A program made the position numbers and the translations under genes. The notes under the pieces are model-generated. The model made no database searches and was not told the origin of the DNA. It saw only the letters and a list, made by a program, of their open reading frames with translations. From Sorex araneus (Eukaryota > Chordata > Mammalia > Eulipotyphla > Soricidae): a stretch of 64,000 nt of DNA. The stretch lies in contig NC_073303.1 in assembly GCF_027595985.1 (NCBI RefSeq), positions 368,569,386 through 368,633,385 on the forward strand, written 5' to 3'. This document shows positions 1-10,098 of this stretch, piece after piece (within the stretch, counting starts at the first letter, position 1; each line of letters starts with the position of its first letter).

Positions 1-635
1 TATCTCAGTCCAGCCCCAACAGTAAGCAATTCCTTTACCTTGCCTCAGTTTCTTTATTTCTAGATCTAGAGAGGGTGGATCAGAGAATTTAGACCCATCC
101 TGTTTCCAATATCATCAGGGCACTGCCTTTGGAAACTACAGGTGCCAAATAGTTCCTGTCTCTTTTATATTCTGCTTAAAATTTAAATTCCAAGATAGCT
201 TGGGCCACCACCTTTCATGAAGAAAGAAAAACATTTCCCACCAAGAAACTGAAACACTAATGCTGATAGGTACAAATGATAGAAAGGCCAAACTCTCCTC
301 ACTTTAATGAAGCATGCCGCATTACCACACCCAGTCACTGAAGTTATAATCAGGCACAAATACACTTCCTATTTTTGTTAGCCTGAGTAAACTGATGATG
401 GATCATTTTCCCAAAACCAAATGTTATTTTAAATCACTTTAAATTTAGCCTTGAGAAAGAGACACTCAATAGGGCATAAGTAGAAAACAATTCTAGCCTC
501 TCCCTGACAATCTTTTTGAGTTATTTTTGTCCCACAAACTCTTGGATAAACTCATGGACAACTCTTCTAACTTTGCCAGTAACCCTCTAATAAGAAAATG
601 TTCTTCAGTTGCTTTTCCATTTTTAACTAAACATG
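1..635. other. Single-copy intergenic sequence
   Basis: AT-rich sequence with no exon-like open frame, no recognised repeat family and no array. Short reading frames here end without coding character. I see nothing to annotate. Confidence 0.5.
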
Positions 636-835
636 TTCTCTGAGTGCTATAGTACAGCAGATAGGGTGCTTGCCTTGCATGTGGCCTTCCGGGGTCAGAG
701 CTCCCAGCACCCCACAGGATCCCCAATGCACTACCTGGAGTGATTCCTGAGTGCAGAGCCAGGAGTAACTCCTGAGTGTCTTCAAGTATGGCCCCAAACC
801 CGAAATAAATAAATAAATAAATAAATAAATAAATA
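636..835 (+). mobile_element. tRNA-derived SINE (shrew SOR-like, poly-A type), old copy
   Basis: It carries the family landmarks in order: 'AGTACAGCAGATAGGGTG' (A-box region), 'CTTGCCTTGCATG', and 'CTGAGTGCAGAGCCAGGAGT', then an AAAT microsatellite tail at about 803-835. The B-box region is mutated and the head is degraded, so it is an old insertion. The tetranucleotide tail probably grew from the original A-rich tail. Confidence 0.85.
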
Positions 836-1080
836 GATTCTCCCTAGAAGAAAAAACAAAACCACAAACTTTATTGAAAGTTCCTGCCTCCCCAGATTAG
901 CTTTGCTCAAGGGAACCTGCTCAAGGTAGAAGTTGGATTTCTGACAGGGTTACTTTTCTTTCCTCCAGCTGGGAGACATCTCAAACCTGACCCTTCAGGG
1001 CTGAAGCTCAAAGGGAGACAGGGAGCAAATTACGAGGGAGAAAGTGATGCATTGCAAAGAGTTTACTTGACTGCTACCAT

Positions 1081-1122
1081 GACAAAAACAACAACAACAA
1101 TAATAATAATAATAATAATATA
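1081..1122. repeat. AAC/AAT trinucleotide microsatellite
   Basis: AAC units pass directly into about ten AAT units. A short diverged duplication of 'CCTTGGTTAT' follows. It lies in otherwise unrecognised sequence (836-1202). Confidence 0.85.
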
Positions 1123-1202
1123 AACCTTGGTTATTTAATATAGCCTTGGTTATAATAATATAAACTTAGTTACAAATTTTAATATTAAAAATTATCAGTA
1201 GT

Positions 1203-1346
1203 TTTTCAGCTGGTACTTGAGACCACCAGGGCCATGCTAAGCATACTCAGGAAGCTATGTAGTGCCAGAGATCAAATTCGGGGGCCTGTGCGTGCCTGGC
1301 AGACACTCAAGTACTTTCTAATGCTTGAGTCATCTTTCTAGCAGCC
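1203..1346 (-). mobile_element. SOR-like SINE, strongly decayed
   Basis: Read on the minus strand it runs from a CTAGAAAGATGACTCAAG-like head to a body with the 'AGTATGCTTAGCATGG' region. The plus strand keeps 'GTGCCAGAGATCAAATTC' and 'GCCTGGCAGACACTCAAG', which match the complemented B-box and head of better copies at a distance. No intact Pol III promoter or target-site duplication is visible. Confidence 0.6.
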
Positions 1347-1436
1347 AAATGAAACATTGTCAGAGTTATCTTGAGCTACCCATTAATATCAAGATTTGCT
1401 CCTGTGTTCTGTGACTACAGGTGATTCTCATGATTC

Positions 1437-1990
1437 AACAATAACTTCACCCCTAAGAATATACCCCAAAGACTTGTGAAAACAAAGATTCAAGCTGGCA
1501 CCTGAATACCAATGTTCTCATAGGCATTACTCACAAAAGTCAAAAAGCAGAGAAAAGTCAAGTCTTCATGGATGAACAAATAGAACAACAAAATAAACAT
1601 AGATAATGGAATATTATTTACCCGGAAAAAATTCAGTTACTTGCTATTATGTGGATAAACCTTTAAATCACTATGCCAAGTGGAAATAAGCCAGGCCAAG
1701 GAGCACAAGTATAACAGGATTCCATTTATATGAAGAATCCGGAATAGTCACGTTTATAGGGACATAAAGTAGAAAGAGAGTTCCCAGAGACTGAGGGAAG
1801 GAAGGTATGGGGAGTTATTCTTTAATGGAACGTCTTAGAATTTCTATTTGGGAAGATTTCTTTTTATGTTCTGTGAGGATTGCGGAACACTGTTAATATA
1901 CTCAATACTACAGAAATGTTGATATAAAAGTGGTTGAATAGTAAATTTTGTATTTAATATATTTGTACACAATGCAAAAAAAAATTGGAA
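1437..1990 (+). mobile_element. L1M LINE, 3' end fragment
   Basis: The order of segments is that of eutherian L1M 3' ends. 'AAGAATATACCCCAAAGAC' comes first, then 'AATGGAATATTATTTACC', 'GGAAATAAGCCAGGCC', 'ATTCCATTTATATGAAGAA' and 'ACTGAGGGAAGGAAGG', with an A-rich end near 1976. Several frame-breaking differences show a dead, 5'-truncated copy. Family assignment is from memory of the L1MA/L1MB consensus. Confidence 0.85.
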
Positions 1991-2944
1991 AAATCAAGAG
2001 CAACCCCCATATTTCTATTAGGTTCAAATTCTCTAGACTTGAGGGTTGCTAGTATGATGAAATGCTTTTTATTAAACTATTTTTGTTTTCAAATCAAGAT
2101 GAGAAAATAAACCCTCCCCTGCTCTGCTCGACTACATCTTCTGAAAGGAGATGAGGGCAAATGAAGTCAGGTGACTCAGACAAACCTGTCCTCAGCCTCT
2201 GAAACCACAGCTAGCATGAAACTCTTTAATTTATTCATTTATTGACTGTGAAAACCACAGCTAAATGTCTGAGGCGCAACTTCTCATCCAGAAAGTTCAA
2301 TTATATGGTGTGAAGTCAAGTCGAGCCATGTTTTCTGTCGGAGGGAAGAGATGAGGGTGAGGCAAGCAGGTTTGAAACGGAGTTTGAGAGAGAAGCAGAC
2401 GCCGGGGAGGGAGACGGCTAGAAAAGGGAACCTGTCACCACGCCACCACCTCCACGAGGGAGAAGAAGAGACTGTTCCGTTTTGAAGGAAATTTCAGGAG
2501 ACAGCAGAAATGAGATCCCAGAAGCACGGCTCACCGCAGAAGCCGCGGTTTCACCGCCTGGGGAAGGTAGACAGCTGGCGGCTTGGGAGACTTCACAGAC
2601 AGTGAATATTTCACAAGTCTCTGTTCAAAACCTCAGCGTGCTCGGGCCATGATTTTGTGAAATGGCACATTATTCCTTAGCACAATGAGAATGTAGAAGG
2701 TGGGGCTATTGGCTGGAAAATGGGCCACAGAGGAAAAGGGGGAGTGGGTGACACAGACTTCAGACAGCATTCCACACTGGATGGCCCTGTCCAAACGGGA
2801 AAACGTGGCTATGGTTTCTAGAAAATGCTCCCCAGACTCAGTCAGGAATCTCTGCTCCGAACTGCCCCGAATCACCTCTGCTAAATTGTTTTTAGCCCAG
2901 CTCACACTCCTGAAAGAACAAATTCTAAGAAGAGGGTTTCTTCA
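1991..2944. other. Single-copy intergenic sequence
   Basis: No repeat recognised. The stretch 2320-2600 is moderately GC-rich with scattered CpGs (for example 'GAAGCCGCGGTTTCACC' near 2540) but too short to call an island. The ORFs crossing 2633-2954 overlap on both strands and resemble no family. Confidence 0.45.
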
Positions 2945-2955
2945 AAATGAGTAAT

Positions 2956-3090
2956 ATTGGGGCCAGAGAACTAGTACAGGGGTTAAGGCGTTTGTCTCGC
3001 ATGCTACTGACCCCAGTTCAATTTCTGACAACATGCGGGTTTCCCTAGGACATGGGGGAGCAACTCCCAAGCGCTGCAGGAAATTAAACT
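2956..3090 (+). mobile_element. SOR-like SINE, old, with target-site duplication
   Basis: The head 'GGGGCCAGAGAACTAGTACAG' and B-box-like 'CAGTTCAATTTC' are recognisable and the body is degraded. An 11-bp direct repeat AAATGAGTAAT flanks it at 2945-2955 and 3091-3101, which fixes the insertion limits. Confidence 0.8.
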
Positions 3091-3192
3091 AAATGAGTAA
3101 TGTCCATTACGGGCATTGTTTGGAAAATAAGGGACACCTACCTTAACCAACAGCCTTATCGGGGGCTGCTCCTACTTAGCCATCAGTCAGAT

Positions 3193-3241
3193 CACTCCCT
3201 CCCTCCCTCCCTCCTTCCCTCCCTCCCTCCCTCCCTCCCTC
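3193..3241. repeat. CCCT tetranucleotide array
   Basis: About twelve CCCT/CCTT units form a pure homopyrimidine stretch. The sequence on to 3836 is single-copy; I recognise no gene or repeat in it. Confidence 0.9.
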
Positions 3242-3836
3242 ACTACCTGCTCTGTCCACTCCGTGAGGCAGGTGACAGGCTCTCACCCACATGCATCTCA
3301 GATTGAAGGGGACCCGGGTTTTCTCCTCTCCCTGGGAGTTTAGCTCTTTGCAGAGGCTTGTGCCTGGCCCCTGCAGATTTAAAATTTCCCCAGCCCTACT
3401 CCTTGCCCAGTCTCAGGTATTGGCCCCTACAGGACAGACAAATCTTCACTTCCCCTCGCTGATTTCATCTCGAGCAAGAGTTTGGAACCCGGCTTTGGAA
3501 AGAGAGAGAATTGTGATTTGAATTCCCAGCCCGTCCTTCCCTGCTTATCTCAATCAAGTTACTTAACCTTTCTAAGCTTCCAGTTCCCTTCCGAACTAAT
3601 CCACTCCTAAGCCGCATCTCTGAGGACCACCGCAAGACTCTAATAAAATGATCGGTGTCAAATGCCAATAGCCGCTTAACCAGGAAACGGGGAGTCACTC
3701 TCTGTGAGCATGTGTCCTGGCCATGATGTGACAGATTCTGTTGGTGGTGTTTGTCTGATGTTGTGTTGGTTTTATGGCCTGTCTTATATATGCCCAAAGC
3801 TACCCATCTGGGTAGCATATAAAGAATAATGGTACA

Positions 3837-4123
3837 GGGGCTGGAGTGATAGCACAGTGGGTAGGGCATTTGCCTTGCACGCATCCGACCCAGGTTCGAA
3901 TCCCAGTGTCCCATATGGTCCCCTGAGCACCGCCAGGAGTAATTTCTGAGTGCAGAGCCAGGAGTAACCCCTGTGCATTGCTGGGTGTTACCCAAAAAGC
4001 ACACACACACACACAAAAAAAAAAGACAGGCTGAAGAAATGCTTCCATGCTGGAGCCATCGGCTTGTTCCATGACACTGTATGAGTGCCTGAATAACACC
4101 AGGTGACTCAAAAAACAAATAAT
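3837..4123 (+). mobile_element. SOR-like SINE with extra 3' sequence, bounded by a TSD
   Basis: A nearly full-length SINE occupies 3837-4024, with the intact B box 'GGTTCGAATCCC', 'GGTCCCCTGAGCACC' and a CA/A-rich tail. The 12-bp target-site duplication AATAATGGTACA lies at 3825-3836 and 4124-4135. The inserted unit therefore also includes about 90 bp of non-SINE sequence (4025-4110) and a second A-rich tail. The likely cause is a Pol III transcript that read through and was retroposed whole. Confidence 0.8.
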
Positions 4124-4242
4124 AATAATGGTACAATAGACAAATAAACATATCAACATATAGATCAGTTTTGGTATATTGATTTTGTATTGGGCAATAT
4201 TGCTAACCTCTAATTAGCTATTGAAAAAAAAACCTTAAAAAG

Positions 4243-4396
4243 AGGAGCTGGAAAGCTCAGTGTACTAGAACACATGCTTTGGATTCGATCCCCAGCACCA
4301 CATGTCCTTCCCCAGAGCACTGTCAGGAGTACTGCTCAGCACTGAGCCAGGAGCAGCCCTGGACACCACTGCGTGCGGCCCCAAACAAACAGACAA
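4243..4396 (+). mobile_element. SOR-like SINE, old variant
   Basis: Landmarks are 'GGAGCTGGAAAGCTCAG', the B-box match 'GGATTCGATCCCCAGCACC', 'AGAGCACTGTCAGGAGTA' and a 'GGCCCCAAACAAACAGACAAA' tail. The body differs clearly from the young copies, so it belongs to an older subfamily. Confidence 0.75.
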
Positions 4397-4499
4397 ACCC
4401 TATTATCGATTCTTTTGACATCTTCAGCGCACATAATCCTATCATCTCCCTAAATGCGGTTCCCCATCTCCCTGGCCTGGGACCTCCAGCAGAGTCTAC

Positions 4500-4900
4500 C
4501 TTCTCTCCCTTATGGAATGCGTTGCGACCCCTGTATTTATGGAATCTGCATTCGCAAATTCACCGAGCGGCTAAAATGCATCCGCAACGCTAAAATCAAT
4601 ACTGCGCTTGTGCAGCCGGTGCGCGCCTGTGCCAGCGCAGAGCCCCGGCCGGTCCCTGCAGAAGGAGAGTGAGGCCCGCTGCCCTCCCGCTCCAGTCCTC
4701 GGGCTGGGCTCTGTGGCCCGCTGGGGCTTCTCCTGGGCCACGGGGTCCCGTGTCCTGCTTTGGGTTCGTGAATCTGCGGGTTCCGAGGCCACGCGGGGCG
4801 GAAGCGCTCCAAGACTGGGTGGGCTCCGGGGAGACTGAGGCTGGGGAAGCCGCTTTCGGGGCTATTCTTGGTGACGCCTCGTTTCCCAGCCACGTGCCTG
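4500..4900. promoter_or_regulatory. CpG-rich island-like patch (possible promoter or enhancer)
   Basis: CpG is frequent here compared with the AT-rich sequence around it. Examples are 'GGTGCGCGCC', 'CCCCGGCCGG', 'CACGCGGGGCGGAAGCG' and a CACGTG E-box near 4891. Repeated ATGCATCCGCAACGC-like motifs precede the GC-rich core. There is no coding exon with recognisable homology, and no TATA box I would defend. It could be a noncoding-RNA promoter, a remote enhancer or a chance GC patch. Confidence 0.35.
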
Positions 4901-4994
4901 TTTTTTTTTCTCTCTCTCTCTCTCCAACACAATGGAACCGAGTGCCTCCGCTCTATCTCTCTCTCTTCTTTTTTTTTTTTTTTTTTTTTTTTTT
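4898..4994. repeat. Pyrimidine-rich TC/T tract
   Basis: A CT array at about 4909-4923 is followed by a T run at 4969-4994. The T run is the complemented A-tail of the adjacent minus-strand SINE. Confidence 0.85.
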
Positions 4995-5134
4995 GCTTCT
5001 TGGGTCACCCGGCGATGCACAGAGGTTACTCCTGGCTCTGCACTCAGGAATCACCCCTGGCAGTGCTCAGGGGACCATATGGGATGCTGGAATTCGAACC
5101 TGGGTCGGCCGCGAGCAAGGCAAACGCCCTACCC
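4969..5134 (-). mobile_element. SOR-like SINE, young, 5'-truncated
   Basis: Read on the minus strand, the body and 3' end are well preserved ('GGTCGGCCGCGAGCAAGG' on plus, then 'GGACCATATGGGATGC'). The copy stops at the complemented GGGTAGGGCG motif and lacks the first part of the A box. Target-site duplications are not obvious. Confidence 0.88.
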
Positions 5135-5441
5135 TTAAGTTCTGTCTCTTAAGTTGAATTTTCCCTTGCTTCCCTCTGGCCCTGCCCAGACAGGCTGCGC
5201 CCAGGAAACTGCTGTTTCCTGCTGTCCCCGAGCCCCGTGGGCTCCACTCGTGGTGGGTGACAGGTGGGCACAATCGCACCAGGGGCTGCAAGGGGAATGA
5301 TCTGAGCAGAGGATGAGAGACTTGTGTTGAGATAAGTAGTCCCAGTAGGAACACAGCCCCGATGTCCTCGTTTTAGCATGTCTGGGGTTCTGAACTCCAA
5401 ACTCTAAAATGACACGTTTGTTGGTTTTAGCCGCCAAGTAC

Positions 5442-5665
5442 ATGTGTGTCTATGTTTGTGTCTCTGTGCGTTTGTCTATGCGTCTGTGTACACATATGTT
5501 TCTGGGTATGTGTGCACATGCATGTGTCTCTATATGCCTGTTTTGTGTGTGTGTGTGTTCGTGTGTCTGTGTGTGTGTTTTGTGTGTGTCTATGTGTATT
5601 ATGTGTGTCTCTGTATGTCTATATTTGTGTTGGTGTATGTGTGTCTGTATATGTGTCTGTGGCAG
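5442..5665. repeat. Degenerate TG-rich microsatellite
   Basis: About 220 bp of interrupted TG, TGTC and TATG units. The long cysteine/valine reading frames here are translations of the repeat, not genes. The sequence 5135-5441 before it is single-copy. Confidence 0.85.
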
Positions 5666-5836
5666 ATGTGCAGCCCCAGAAGACTAACAAACTCTATATT
5701 TTGTTGCTCTCTCTTTTGCCTATTCTTTGTCCTTTTTCTCTACTTTCTAGTCTTCCTTCTAGATTAAATGTTTTAATCATGTCATTTTCCTCTCTTTTCA
5801 CTTGGAAAGTCTATACAATACTCTGTTAGTTCTACT

Positions 5837-6078
5837 GCACTGTCATCCCGTTGTTCATCGATTTGCTCAAGCAGGCACCAGTAACATCTCCATTGTGAGA
5901 CTTCTTGTTACTGTTTTTGGCATATCAAATACATCATGGGTAGCTTGCCAGGCTCTGCCATGCAGGCAGGATACTCTCAGTAGCTTGCCGGGCTCTCTGA
6001 GAGGGATGAAGGAATCGAACCCAGGTCAGCTGAGTGCCAAGGCAAACACCTTACCCACTATGCTATCGCTCCAGCCCA
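5837..6078 (-). mobile_element. CAGTG-tailed SINE (shared tRNA head, second body type)
   Basis: The high-coordinate end holds the head ('CGCTCCAGCCC' complemented, GATTCGATTCC region). The body then differs from the poly-A type: AGAGAGCCCGGCAAGCTAC, a second GCCAGGCTCTGCC block, 'CCAAAAACAGTAACAAG' and 'GATGACAGTGCAGTAG' at the 3' end. There is no A-tail. An 11-bp duplication TTAGTTCTACT flanks it (5826-5836 and 6079-6089). Confidence 0.88.
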
Positions 6079-6114
6079 TTAGTTCTACTAAAGAATTTAT
6101 TTATCTAAAAATTA

Positions 6115-6154
6115 TACATATATACACACATATATACATGTATATATGTATGTA

Positions 6155-6187
<33 letters not shown>
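6115..6187. repeat. TA/CATA microsatellite
   Basis: Alternating TA with CA and TG interruptions, ending in about 15 perfect TA units at 6158-6187. Confidence 0.9.
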
Positions 6188-6189
<2 letters not shown>

Positions 6190-6190
<1 letters not shown>

Positions 6191-6347
6191 GGGGGCCCTC
6201 TCTGTGGTACTCAGGTCTAACTCCTGACTCGGTGCTCAGTGATCACTCCTGGTGTTACTTAGGGGACTATACAGGGAACAGGATATCAAACTATTTTTTG
6301 CAGCACGCAAGACTAAGCACCTGACCTGCTATACTATCTCTCCAGCC
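6190..6347 (-). mobile_element. SOR-like SINE, old
   Basis: On the plus strand it reads 'GTGCTCAGTGATCACTCC', 'GGGGACTATACAGGG' and 'GCTATACTATCTCTCCAGCC', the complement of the family body and head in the right order. Many substitutions, no tail and no clear duplication. Confidence 0.8.
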
Positions 6348-6589
6348 ACTTCTCTCTATAATTTTGCCAGGGTATAGTTTAAGGATAAGGATTCTCATAT
6401 TCTTTAAATATACTGTTTAATGAGTTTAACCAATGCAAACTTCTGTGAAATTACCTCAACAAGCAAAATACAAAATACTTCCTTCACCCCAAACTCCTTC
6501 TGTGCCTTGGCATTGCACCCTTCATGTTATGCCAGATTTCAAAAAAAAGAAAATAAATTATCTGTTTACTAAAACTATAGATTAGTTTT

Positions 6590-6955
6590 CTTTTTCTAGC
6601 ATTTTATACAAATGGAGCAATGCTATAAATAGCTGTTTGGCTCTGGCTTCTTTCTCTTCACATCATTCTTTTTGAGATTGATTCATTCGATTGCATCTAT
6701 CAGCAGCTCCGTCCTTTTTATCAGCTGGATGGCATTCACTTACAAGGAGATGTCCCGACTTGACTGCCCCTTGTTGATAGCCATAGCCAACATTTTAGCT
6801 GTAATAAATGTGCCTTGGACACTTACACACAGGTCATTGGCTAAGCATACACTTTCACTTCTCTTGGATAAACACTGAGTGGAATGACAAGTGAATGGGG
6901 TATATTTATCCACTTAAGATTGCCAAACTTTATTTCAAAAAGCTTGTACTAGTAA
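6590..6955 (-). mobile_element. L1M LINE 3' region, antisense, decayed
   Basis: The plus strand keeps the complement of L1M 3' sequence in order: a 'CTTCTTTCTCTTCACATCA' segment, 'TTCATTCGATTGCATC', 'TTTTTATCAGCTGGATGG', 'TGTTGATAGCCATAG', then 'CACTTCTCTTGGATAAACAC' and 'TGAGTGGAATGACAAGTG'. Divergence is high. Limits are approximate; 6348-6589 shows nothing else. Confidence 0.7.
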
Positions 6956-7040
6956 GGGAAAGGGGCAGTTAAGATACAGAAGGGACCACTATGACAATAA
7001 CAGTTGGAAATGATCACTCTGGACAAGAATTGAGCACTGA

Positions 7041-7220
7041 GGGGCTGGAGCGATAGCACAGCGGGTAGGGCGTTTGCCTTGCACGCGGCCGACCCGGGTT
7101 CTAATCCCAGCATCCCATATGGTCTCCTGAGCACCGCCAGGGGTAATTCCTGAGTGAAGAGCCAGGAATAACCCCTGTGCATCGTTGGGTGTGACCCAAA
7201 AACCAAAAAAAAAAAAAAAA
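7041..7220 (+). mobile_element. SOR-like SINE, young, full length, 16-bp TSD
   Basis: It keeps the A box TAGCACAGCGG (a match to TRGYNNANNNG). The B-box region has one change (GGTTCTAATCC), and the body ends in an A-tail of 18. The perfect duplication AAGAATTGAGCACTGA (7025-7040 and 7221-7236) begins with AA, as expected for L1-type target-primed insertion. Confidence 0.95.
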
Positions 7221-7302
7221 AAGAATTGAGCACTGAAAGTAGGTAAAGGAATATACATGATAACCTTAACCTTACAGTACCTGTGCCGCAAATCATAGTG
7301 AA

Positions 7303-7334
7303 AAGGAGAGAGAGAGGAAGAGAGGGAGGGGGGG

Positions 7335-7386
<52 letters not shown>
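7303..7386. repeat. GA microsatellite with a G9 run
   Basis: GGA/GA units, one run of nine G, then about 28 pure GA units. It abuts an L1 3' fragment. Confidence 0.92.
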
Positions 7387-7389
<3 letters not shown>

Positions 7390-7530
7390 GTCTGCCTACC
7401 TACGAGAGGGGTGATGGAAGGAGGGAAATTGGAGATATTGACTATTGACACTGGAAAATATACACTGGTGGTACAGGGGCCAGTGTTGAAACATTGTATA
7501 ACCGAAACCCAATCATGAACAACTTTGTCA
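7387..7530 (+). mobile_element. L1-type 3' UTR fragment
   Basis: 'GGAAAATATACACTGGTGG' and 'TGTTGAAACATTGTATAACC' align with the 'GGAGAATGGGCACTGGTGA' and following segment of the L1 3' UTRs at 13120 and 54640. Only the last part is present, followed by a TG/CA tract. Confidence 0.65.
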
Positions 7531-7534
7531 AAAA

Positions 7535-7604
7535 ATGTACGTGTGTGCGTGTGTGCGTGCGCGTGCACACGCGCACACACGTGTTGTGTGTGTGTATGTG
7601 TGTG
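7535..7604. repeat. Alternating purine-pyrimidine TG/CG/CA tract
   Basis: Positions 7535-7584 alternate purine and pyrimidine without a break and include several CGCG and CGTG steps. 7551-7580 also forms an imperfect inverted repeat (most pairs match around the central TGCA). This composition favours left-handed DNA. TGTATG repeats follow. Confidence 0.85.
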
Positions 7605-7917
7605 TTAAGCTTGAAAAAAATCTTTTTTAAGTCCTAAAAAACTAGGTTGGATTATTTTATACCCCACTGGGGTATTTTCAGCGGCCCCACGATTTTGTCG
7701 ACTGTAGTACTATCATTAAAATAATTTAGCCTTTGTAATAGATAAGTAGTCATCTTTCATTTGGATCTGATTGACTTTTTGTTGGCTGGATCTGACTTCT
7801 GCCACGAAGTTGCCAAAAGACTGCCTTCTGTCTCGGGCTGTGGCCTCTCCCACTCTCAACACAAGCTGGAATTGGGAATATCTCAGGCATTATCTTCGCG
7901 TGCATTTCTTCTGTCCC
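7605..7917. other. Single-copy sequence
   Basis: No recognised repeat, gene or array. Confidence 0.5.
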
Positions 7918-8012
7918 ATTTTTGTTTGCTTTCGCTTTGGGGTGACAGCCAGCAGTGCTCAGAGGGCCCTCCCTGAGACAGTACCAGGGATCAGACCAGG
8001 GCTTCCAGGGCC
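7918..8012 (-). mobile_element. SOR-like SINE remnant
   Basis: The plus strand shows 'TTTGGGGTGACAGCCAGC', 'AGTGCTCAGAGGGCC' and 'CAGGGATCAGACCAGGG', a partial complement of the family. Head missing. Confidence 0.6.
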
Positions 8013-8119
8013 ACCTCTGTCGTTTCCTCCACCTCCCTTCCTGAAACTCAAATACAGTGTGTGTGAGTGAGTCTGCCTCTCACTCCAGTGTGGCTTGTCT
8101 TTTTAAATACTCCCCATCT

Positions 8120-8640
8120 CGTTGCTCATCTCCTGCAGTCTAGATAATGTTTTGAATCTTCAAGTTTGTCATTCTCTCTGCAGTTGTGTTCACTCTGCTC
8201 TGAAATTCTTAAAAAAAAAATTTAAGACTGTGCATGTTTTCATATTCCTTTACTTCTGCAAGTTCTTCAGTCTGCAAGTTTTTTTTGTCTCTGATGGTTC
8301 TAATATCTGAAGTAGTTTTGTATCCATCTCCCCCGACCCCGCTACTTTAGCCAGTTCACATCATTCCTTTCTGTGTCCTTGTTTTTTTATTGTTTTTGAC
8401 TATGGACTCACATTCCTCAGAATTTTATCTTTGGGGATTTTCTGGAGCCTGCACTAGACAGTTTCTCCAAGAAGGATTTCAATATCTTTTGCCTGCAATT
8501 TAAATGACTGCAATACCAATCAATCCTGGACTATTTTAAGTTATTTTTGCCTTGAGGGTTTAGGAATCTCTGTGTATTATAAATTTAAGTAACAAATATG
8601 TACATATGCAAGCTTGTAATTTTGAATTATAAAGAAATAT
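8120..8640. mobile_element. Possible old L1M-derived segment
   Basis: 'CTCACATTCCTCAGAATTTT' and 'TTTGGGGATTTTCTGG' resemble a segment I associate with old L1 3' ends, but I cannot align it confidently. It may equally be single-copy. 8641-8860 holds nothing recognisable. Confidence 0.25.
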
Positions 8641-8860
8641 TTGTTTTCTTCTATTCCTTTCAAAATTCAAAAACGGCAATTTAACTGTAGAGCCTGTCTT
8701 TCAACCCAGGTAGGTGTGGATTGATTTCCAATTTATCCTTTTCCTCCAAACACAGCCTCAGGGTCAGCTTTATGCTTGGACCCTCTGATTGGATACTCCC
8801 TAGGTGAATTATGGGTTTTGTTAGGTGTCAATAGCCTACATGTCTTTGAAAAACCAACTT

Positions 8861-9016
8861 TAAGGGGTCAGAGAGATAATACAGGGGTTAAAGCATTTGG
8901 CTTGCCAGTGTCCGAGCCCAGGTTCAATCTCTGGCATTACATATAGTCCCCAAGTACCACCAGGAGAGATGCTTCAGCACAGAGTCAGGAGTAATCCTGC
9001 AGGGCTGCCAGGTGTA
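8861..9016 (+). mobile_element. SOR-like SINE, old
   Basis: Head 'GGGGTCAGAGAGATAATACAGG', B-box-like 'CAGGTTCAATCTCTGGC', then 'AGCACAGAGTCAGGAGTA'. Its A-rich tail seems to have seeded the long purine array that follows. Confidence 0.8.
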
Positions 9017-9230
9017 AAGAAAGAGAGAAAGAAAGAAAAAGAGAGATACACAGAGACAGACAGACACACAGAGACAGACAGACAAACAGAAAGAAAGAAG
9101 GAAAAGAAGGAAGGAAAGGAAGGAAGGAAGGAAGGAAGGAAGGAAGGAAGGAAGGAAGGAAGGAAGGAAGGAAGGAAGGAAGGAAGGAAGGAAGGAAGGA
9201 AGGAAGGAAGGAAGGAAGGAAGGAAGGAAG
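9017..9230. repeat. GAAA/GACA then GGAA microsatellite
   Basis: A purine-rich tract: GAAA, then CAGA/GACA, then about 28 GGAA units (9113-9229). It ends at the next SINE. The long KEGR-repeat frames are translations of it. Confidence 0.95.
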
Positions 9231-9399
9231 AGGGGTTGGAGCAATAGCACAACGTGTGGGGCATTTGCCTTGCACGCAGCCGACCTAGGTTCGATTCCCA
9301 GCATCCCATATGGTCCCCTGAGCACTGCCAGGGGTGATTCCTGAGTGCAGAGCCAGGAGTAACCCCTGTGCATTGCCAGGTGTGACCCCCAAAAAAAAA
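9231..9399 (+). mobile_element. SOR-like SINE, young, inserted between purine arrays
   Basis: Good A-box region and an exact B box 'GGTTCGATTCCC', with a complete body and an A9 tail. GGAA array lies on one side and GAAA array on the other, so it may have landed in an older array or seeded the second one from its tail. Confidence 0.92.
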
Positions 9400-9840
<441 letters not shown>

Positions 9841-9915
9841 TAATCGTCAGAGCATATTTAGACAGTAACTCAAGAAACCCAACTAACCAAATCATCCTCT
9901 TAAAACCCTTTCAGG

Positions 9916-10086
9916 GAGCTGGAGCAATAGTACAGCAGGTAGGGCGTTTGCCTTGCACGAGGCCCGACCCAGGTTCCATTCCCAGCATCCCTGAGCACTG
10001 ACAGGAGAAATTCCTGAGTGCATGAGCCAGGAGTAACCCCTGCGCAACACCGGGTGTGACCCAAAAAACCAAAAAGAAAAAAAAAC
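9916..10086 (+). mobile_element. SOR-like SINE, young, 12-bp TSD
   Basis: A-box-like TAGTACAGCAGG, near-consensus B box 'GGTTCCATTCCC' with a short internal deletion after it, and an A-rich tail. It is flanked by AACCCTTTCAGG (9904-9915) and AACCTTTTCAGG (10087-10098), one mismatch. Confidence 0.9.
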
Positions 10087-10098
10087 AACCTTTTCAGG

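Noticed and set aside
3193..3241. CRISPR-like regular repeat arrays
   Set aside because: All regular arrays in the window are simple microsatellites without spacers; the DNA is mammalian.
3465..4159. Frames of 228 and 119 codons on the minus strand
   Set aside because: They run through a SINE; phrases like 'GDAQ..LLALHSGITPG' recur at every minus-strand SINE and are SINE translations.
5409..5829. Cysteine/valine-rich frames of 92-127 codons
   Set aside because: Translations of the TG-rich microsatellite in all three frames.
7041..7110. Possible functional tRNA genes at SINE heads
   Set aside because: A and B boxes are present but the heads do not fold into a full cloverleaf by eye and are followed by the SINE body; they are SINE promoters.
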